NCBI GenBank assembly: GCA_027924025.1
Contig: AP026970.1
Location: 1,696,501 to 1,760,500 of the forward strand
Direction of reading: 5' to 3'
DNA length: 64,000 bases
Origin: Comamonadaceae bacterium OS-4
Lineage (GTDB): Bacteria > Pseudomonadota > Gammaproteobacteria > Burkholderiales > Burkholderiaceae_C
The translations under genes and the position numbers were made by a program. Each line of letters opens with the position of its first letter. Positions within the stretch are counted from its first letter, which is position 1. Of this stretch, positions 59,970 to 64,000 are shown piece after piece. Under the pieces are notes generated by a model. The model made no database searches, had not been told where the DNA came from, and saw only the letters and a list, made by a program, of their open reading frames with translations.

Positions 59970-61298
59970 ATGCATGACTACCCGGCGCTGATTGAGGCCT
60001 TGCGCGCGCAAGGCATTCATTCGCTCTTGCCTCAGTTCACCGATATCCACGGGGTCGCCAAGGGCAAGTTAGTCCCTGTGGCGAACTTGAAGGAGTGGGT
60101 AGAGGTCGGTGCTGGGTTCGCTGGGCCTAGCATCTGGGGTACGGGTTTGCCTAGGTTCGGTCCGCGCAGCGAGTACTACGGGCGCATCGTTCTGGACACC
60201 ATACGCCCTTTGCCTTTCATGCCCGGAGTGGCGCACGCTGTCTGTGATGGCTATGCCGGCGGCCTTCCATTGGAAACCTGCTCGCGGCAGTTGCTCCTGA
60301 AAGCCCTTGAGCGGCTGAGCTCGCGCGGCTGGACGATGTGGGTTGGCATAGAGCCTGAGTTCTTTTTGCTTCATAAGCGAAATGGCCGTTGGGTGATTGC
60401 CGACGACGGCGATCATCTGTCCAAACCGTCTTACGACCTGAAGTCGATACACCGCAACGTCGCCTATTTGGATGACATGCGCCAGACGTTGGTGAGTTTG
60501 GGTTTTGATCTCCAGCAAATCGACCATGAAGATGCGACAGGGCAATACGAGGTGAACTACCGATTTGACGACGCACTCGCCGCTGCAGATCGATTCATGC
60601 TGTTCAAGATCGCGGCCCATGCGGTGGCCGAACGGCATGGAATGGTGTTTAGCGGCATGCCAAAGCCCCTGGCCCATGCACCCGGTAGTGGATTGCATTT
60701 TCATGTCAGCATCACCAATGCGCAGGGGGAGGCGGTGTTCAGTAGTGAGCAGGACGCTCTGGGACTGAGCCCTTTGGGGCACCAGTTTGCAGCTGGTTTG
60801 CTGGCGCATGCGGATGCGCTTGCGGCGATTTGCGCACCCACCGTCAACAGTTACAAGCGTTTGGCGAGTAGTGCCAGTGCATCTGGGACGACCTGGTCGC
60901 CTGTGTGGAAATCGTATGGCAACAACAACCGGACCTGTCTGGTGCGCACAGTGGCGGGGCGCCTGGAATGGCGGCTGCCTGACCCGTCTTGCAACGTGTA
61001 TGCAGCGATAGCTGCCACTTTATTGGCAGGGCTAGACGGTATCGACAAGGCTTTAGTCCCTCCGGAGCCTTGCGATATGGATCTTTATGCGGTGGCGGCC
61101 AGCGGTGCCGCTTTACCGCCAGCGCTACCGCGCACCTTGATTGATGCACTTGACTGCTTGGCGAATGACACCGTGTTGGCTGAGGCATTGGGCCGTGAGT
61201 TCGTAGAGCAGTTTCTTGCTGTCAAGCGACAGGAGTGGAGCGAGTTTCATCAAGCTGTCAGTGATTGGGAATTAAATCGCTACGCGGATGCGTATTAG
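59970..61298 (+). CDS. glnT: type III glutamine synthetase-like ligase (GlnT family)
   Basis: A 442-residue GS-fold enzyme starting MHDYPALIEAL at 59970. Motifs are GIEPEFFLL, HEDATGQYEVNYRF, HAPGSGLHFHVSI, NSYKRLA and RTVAGRLEWRLPDPSCNVY. The sequence is like GlnT/type III-like GS, a group that includes gamma-glutamylmethylamide and other gamma-glutamyl-amine ligases, rather than housekeeping GlnA. Given its place after potFGHI and a second GS-like gene (puuA) in the cluster, it probably glutamylates another amine or polyamine. Lower similarity to puuA means they are not recent duplicates. Confidence 0.85.
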   Translation: MHDYPALIEALRAQGIHSLLPQFTDIHGVAKGKLVPVANLKEWVEVGAGFAGPSIWGTGLPRFGPRSEYYGRIVLDTIRPLPFMPGVAHAVCDGYAGGLPLETCSRQLLLKALERLSSRGWTMWVGIEPEFFLLHKRNGRWVIADDGDHLSKPSYDLKSIHRNVAYLDDMRQTLVSLGFDLQQIDHEDATGQYEVNYRFDDALAAADRFMLFKIAAHAVAERHGMVFSGMPKPLAHAPGSGLHFHVSITNAQGEAVFSSEQDALGLSPLGHQFAAGLLAHADALAAICAPTVNSYKRLASSASASGTTWSPVWKSYGNNNRTCLVRTVAGRLEWRLPDPSCNVYAAIAATLLAGLDGIDKALVPPEPCDMDLYAVAASGAALPPALPRTLIDALDCLANDTVLAEALGREFVEQFLAVKRQEWSEFHQAVSDWELNRYADAY

Positions 61299-61454
61299 CG
61301 GCGTGTGGTGTTCTTCGATTTTTTGCAACTTACATTCCGATGTCGCAATGTGGAAATCTCCTGCTTGATTCGACGTGTTTGATTTTCGGATCGTATGAAG
61401 TCATTTCATATTGCAGTACGCATCTGCTAAGTTATTGATTTTTAATGAGAAAAT

Positions 61455-61502
61455 TTATGTCTTATATAAGACATAAGATTGGACTTCTGTCTTATATAAG
61501 AC
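61455..61502. promoter_or_regulatory. two phased palindromes upstream of aceA
   Basis: GTCTTATATAAGAC occurs twice. The first copy sits inside a longer perfect 22-bp palindrome at 61455-61476; the second is at 61489-61502. Their centres are 30 bp apart, about three helical turns, and the second ends 64 bp before the aceA start. They look like a cooperative operator for a dimeric repressor or activator of the glyoxylate shunt; I cannot name the regulator. The rest of the 268-bp gap from glnT shows nothing else. Confidence 0.65.
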
Positions 61503-61566
61503 TTAAAATTCAGTCATCGACAGCGTCATGGCTGCCGAATCATTCAATCAACCTAGGAGTGTTCAC

Positions 61567-62898
61567 ATGCCGCAATCCATCAAAGAACAATTGAGCCGCG
61601 AACAGCAAATCGCAGCCCTGGAAAAAGACTGGGCGACCAATCCCCGCTGGAAGGGTGTGAAGCGCGGTTACTCCGCTGCAGACGTGGTTCGCTTGCGTGG
61701 CAGCGTGCAGCCTGAATACACCTTGGCTCAGCGCGGTGCCGAAAAATTGTGGGAAAAAGTCAACGGTGGCGCCAAGAAGGGCTACGTGAACGCGTTTGGT
61801 GCCATCTCTGCAGGCCAAGCCATGCAGCAAGCTAAGGCTGGCTTGGAAGCCGTGTACCTGTCTGGATGGCAAGTGGCTGCTGACGGCAACACATCCGAGA
61901 CGATGTACCCCGACCAGTCCTTGTACGCCTACGATTCGGTGCCGACCATGGTGCGTCGCATCAACAACACCTTCAAGCGCGCTGACGAAATTCAATGGGG
62001 TCGCGGTATCAACCCCGGCGACAAAGAGTTCATCGATTTCTTCTTGCCGATCGTGGCAGACGCTGAAGCAGGTTTTGGCGGCGTGTTGAACGCTTTTGAG
62101 CTGATGAAGAACATGATTGCATCGGGTGCAGCCGGTGTGCACTTCGAAGATCAATTGGCAGCTGTGAAGAAGTGCGGTCACATGGGTGGCAAGGTTCTGG
62201 TGCCTACCCGCGAAGCGATCGAGAAGCTAATCGCAGCGCGTTTTGCAGCAGACACCATGGGCGTGCCCACCATCATTCTGGCGCGTACAGACGCTGAAGC
62301 AGCCAACCTGATTACCAGCGATTACGACGAAAACGACAAGCCGTTCATCACCGGTGAGCGTACGCAAGAAGGTTTCTACCGTGTCAAAAACGGCTTGGAA
62401 CAGTCCATCAGCCGTGGCGTCGCCTACGCACCGTATGCAGACCTCGTGTGGTGCGAAACCGGCGTGCCTGACATCGGCTTTGCGCGTGAATTTGCCCAAG
62501 CGGTTCACGCGGCATGCCCCGGCAAGTTGCTGTCTTACAACTGCTCGCCTTCTTTCAACTGGAAGAAGAACCTCAGCGACAGCCAGATCGCGTCCTTCCA
62601 GGAAGACCTGTCCGCACTGGGTTACAAGTACCAGTTCATCACCTTGGCCGGCATTCACATCAACTGGTTCAACACCTTCCAGTTCGCCCATGCATACGCC
62701 CAGGGCGAAGGCATGAAGCACTACACCGAAATGGTGCAAGAGCCTGAATTCGCCGCACGTGAAAAGGGTTACACCTTTGTGTCTCACCAGCAAGAAGTGG
62801 GTGTTGGCTACTTTGACGATGTCACCACCGTGATCCAGGGCGGTTCCTCCTCCGTCAAGGCACTGACTGGCTCCACTGAAGAAGAGCAATTCCACTAA
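61567..62898 (+). CDS. aceA: isocitrate lyase
   Basis: A 443-residue enzyme that splits isocitrate to glyoxylate and succinate, the first step of the glyoxylate shunt. The catalytic KKCGHMGG (Cys) is intact, with [25 protein letters not shown] and [12 protein letters not shown]. The start [11 protein letters not shown] has TAGGAG upstream; an in-frame ATG at 61528 has no site. It stands alone between phased palindromes and a strong terminator. It lets the cell grow on the acetyl-CoA produced by the neighbouring catabolic modules. Confidence 0.96.
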   Translation: MPQSIKEQLSREQQIAALEKDWATNPRWKGVKRGYSAADVVRLRGSVQPEYTLAQRGAEKLWEKVNGGAKKGYVNAFGAISAGQAMQQAKAGLEAVYLSGWQVAADGNTSETMYPDQSLYAYDSVPTMVRRINNTFKRADEIQWGRGINPGDKEFIDFFLPIVADAEAGFGGVLNAFELMKNMIASGAAGVHFEDQLAAVKKCGHMGGKVLVPTREAIEKLIAARFAADTMGVPTIILARTDAEAANLITSDYDENDKPFITGERTQEGFYRVKNGLEQSISRGVAYAPYADLVWCETGVPDIGFAREFAQAVHAACPGKLLSYNCSPSFNWKKNLSDSQIASFQEDLSALGYKYQFITLAGIHINWFNTFQFAHAYAQGEGMKHYTEMVQEPEFAAREKGYTFVSHQQEVGVGYFDDVTTVIQGGSSSVKALTGSTEEEQFH

Positions 62899-62916
62899 GC
62901 AACCCGCTGTGGAGCG

Positions 62917-62952
62917 AAGGCCGGGCGGCTCACAAGGCGCCCGGCCTTTTTT
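62917..62952 (+). terminator. intrinsic terminator of aceA
   Basis: AAGGCCGGGCG and CGCCCGGCCTT make an 11-bp stem with a 10-base loop followed by TTTTTT, 18 bp after the aceA stop. It separates aceA from the thrS leader. Confidence 0.92.
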
Positions 62953-63006
62953 ATTGGGTAAAATAGAAACTCAACTTTGTATAAGAGCGAGAAAGGCAGT
63001 TTGGTT

Positions 63007-63048
63007 ATGACACCGCGAACTACTCCGGCAACATTCACTGTGCAATAA
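63007..63048 (+). CDS. thrS leader peptide (13 aa, five Thr)
   Basis: A 13-residue ORF, MTPRTTPATFTVQ, lies 106 bp before thrS. Five of its 13 residues are threonine (codons ACA, ACT, ACT, ACA, ACT), with a tandem ACT ACT at 63019-63024. A weak ribosome site (GAAAGG) lies 10 bases upstream. The ORF is followed by mutually exclusive hairpins and a terminator, exactly the organisation of amino acid attenuators such as the pheM leader of pheST. Ribosome stalling at Thr codons, when charged tRNA-Thr is scarce, would let thrS be transcribed. The function is inferred from structure. Confidence 0.7.
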   Translation: MTPRTTPATFTVQ

Positions 63049-63107
63049 GGCCGTAGTCCGCGCGTCTTGTGCGCAATCAGCTACCAAATTCATAGTAAAG
63101 CGCGGAC
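63014..63107 (+). promoter_or_regulatory. antiterminator/pre-emptor segments of the thrS attenuator
   Basis: Segment 1 (63014-63023, CGCGAACTAC, holding most of the tandem Thr codons) pairs with segment 2 (63053-63062, GTAGTCCGCG) at 9 of 10 positions. The overlapping segment GTCCGCGC (63056-63063) pairs perfectly with GCGCGGAC (63100-63107), which contains most of the 5' arm of the terminator. A ribosome stalled on segment 1 would free segment 2 to form the antiterminator; a ribosome at the stop codon (63046-63048) would cover part of segment 2 and let the terminator form. Confidence 0.7.
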
Positions 63108-63122
63108 CGTTCCGCGCTTTTT
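63097..63122 (+). terminator. thrS leader terminator (attenuator)
   Basis: AAAGCGCGGA, loop CCGT, TCCGCGCTTT and a run of T form a perfect 10-bp intrinsic terminator 32 bp before thrS, with no gene between it and the leader ORF. As a terminator in front of an essential gene it must be conditional. Confidence 0.85.
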
Positions 63123-63153
63123 GTTTTTCTGAATCCTCTTTTTAGACACCACC

Positions 63154-64000
63154 ATGATCAACATCACACTTCCTGACGGCTCCAAACGTGAATTCCCCGG
63201 CCCGGTAACTGTCGCTGAGGTCGCGGCCTCCATTGGTACTGGATTGGCCAAGGCTGCGCTGGCGGGCAAAGTGGACGGCAAGGTGGTCGACACGAGCTTT
63301 CAGATGTCAGCGGACAGTGCGTTGTCCATCATCACCGCCAAAGATGCAGATGGGCTGGAGGTCATTCGACATTCCACGGCCCACTTGTTGGCTTATGCCG
63401 TCAAGGAGTTGTTTCCTGATGCGCAAGTGACGATCGGTCCTGTAATTGAGCATGGATTCTTTTACGACTTCTCGTACAAGCGACCCTTCACTCCCGAAGA
63501 CTTGGTGGCCATCGAAAAGAAGATGACTGAGCTGGCGAGCAAAGATGAGCAGGTAGTTCGCCGCGTATTGCCGCGTGACGAGGCGGTGGAGTACTTCAAG
63601 AGCTTGGGTGAGCAGTACAAGGCGGAGATCATCGCCAGTATTCCGGCAAATGAAGATGTCTCGCTTTACCGCGAAGGCAAGTTTGAAGACTTGTGCCGTG
63701 GCCCCCACGTGCCCAGCACCGGCAAGCTCAAGCACTTCAAACTGATGAAGGTGGCAGGCGCCTACTGGCGCGGTGACCACAAAAATGAAATGTTGCAGCG
63801 GATTTACGGCACTGCGTGGGCCACCAAAGACGAGTTGCAGCAGTACTTGACCATGCTGGAAGAGGCCGAGAAGCGCGATCACCGCAAGCTCGGTCGCGAG
63901 CTCGATTTGTTCCATATTGACGAACACTCGCCCGGTACGGTTTTTTGGCATCCCAAGGGCTGGACGCTCTGGCAAGGTGTTGAGCAGTACATGCGCAAGG
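63154..64000 (+). CDS. thrS: threonyl-tRNA synthetase (3' end outside window)
   Basis: The first 282 codons are present. Residues 1-62 form the TGS domain ([20 protein letters not shown]). Residues 63-225 are the editing domain, with [11 protein letters not shown] and [10 protein letters not shown] carrying the His and Cys of the zinc-like proofreading site that removes mischarged Ser. The class II catalytic core begins near 245 ([24 protein letters not shown]) and is cut off at the window edge. It charges tRNA-Thr and is essential. The start has no strong Shine-Dalgarno. Its leader carries a putative Thr attenuator. Confidence 0.96.
   Translation, partial: MINITLPDGSKREFPGPVTVAEVAASIGTGLAKAALAGKVDGKVVDTSFQMSADSALSIITAKDADGLEVIRHSTAHLLAYAVKELFPDAQVTIGPVIEHGFFYDFSYKRPFTPEDLVAIEKKMTELASKDEQVVRRVLPRDEAVEYFKSLGEQYKAEIIASIPANEDVSLYREGKFEDLCRGPHVPSTGKLKHFKLMKVAGAYWRGDHKNEMLQRIYGTAWATKDELQQYLTMLEEAEKRDHRKLGRELDLFHIDEHSPGTVFWHPKGWTLWQGVEQYMRK

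Noticed and set aside
62953-63153. T-box riboswitch or tRNA-like operator upstream of thrS
   Set aside because: No T-box sequence or long specifier stem is visible and the host is not a Firmicute; the Thr-rich leader ORF with competing hairpins explains the region better.
1-64000. CRISPR arrays, tRNA or rRNA genes
   Set aside because: No regularly spaced direct repeats and no cloverleaf or rRNA sequences were recognised on reading the intergenic regions.

Overview
The window looks like a chromosomal segment of a high-GC betaproteobacterium of the order Burkholderiales, most likely family Comamonadaceae (Rhodoferax/Curvibacter/Polaromonas type). This is inferred from the gene repertoire, codon usage and a scattered intergenic repeat (GGCCTCTAGC...GCTAT-N-ATAGC) that I associate with this family. 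There is no rRNA, tRNA, CRISPR array, prophage or intact insertion sequence. The only mobile-element trace is an IS3-type transposase fragment at about 40.8-41.0 kb. No gap between genes exceeds 300 bases; the longest are 4677-4936, 61299-61566 and 62899-63153.

Layout. 1-747: end of an MFS transporter. 894-14626: an envelope-stress block with a glycine-zipper lipoprotein, a DUF883/YqjD-like protein, YqjE-like and YqjK-like membrane proteins, a diguanylate cyclase, two tail-to-tail Crp/Fnr regulators, a small membrane protein, a giant cyclic beta-1,2-glucan synthase, a BON lipoprotein and an OmpA-like protein. 14649-19095: a divergent Lrp-type regulator and an aromatic amino acid operon (hppD, a VOC protein, fahA, phhA), with no homogentisate dioxygenase or maleylacetoacetate isomerase beside it. 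19163-28216: a minus-strand CoA-dependent catabolic operon (Bug receptor, SDR, EntE-like aryl-acid ligase, amidohydrolase, thiolase, two crotonases, hydrolase) with a divergent LysR regulator. 28270-32675: a DecR-like Lrp regulator divergent from a cysteine desulfurase-rhodanese fusion, then a TPP enzyme and a glyoxalase-like protein. 32733-35056: an unknown protein and a CadC-like/TolB/TPR regulator. 35118-46654: two complete dipeptide ABC transporter operons in tandem, separated by the IS scar. 46825-48897: a SWIB protein with a histone-like tail, an RraA-family protein and a DMT exporter. 49040-61298: a polyamine block (agmatinase, puuB, MocR regulator, puuA, spuC, potFGHI and a second glutamine-synthetase-like gene). 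61567-62898: isocitrate lyase. 63154-end: thrS, cut by the window edge.

How it fits together: most of the window serves uptake and oxidation of nitrogenous and aromatic compounds (peptides, Phe/Tyr, an aryl or alicyclic acid, polyamines) feeding acetyl-CoA, fumarate and succinate into the TCA cycle and glyoxylate shunt, each module having its own local regulator.

The most striking signal is in the thrS leader (63007-63122). A 13-codon ORF with five Thr codons, two of them in tandem, precedes a strong intrinsic terminator. An upstream segment can pair perfectly with the 5' arm of that terminator, and can itself be sequestered by the Thr-codon segment. This is a complete attenuator architecture for threonyl-tRNA synthetase. 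Other points of interest are the desulfurase-rhodanese fusion, the catabolic operon of unknown substrate, the phased palindromes before aceA and hppD, and repeats that supply stop codons to three genes.
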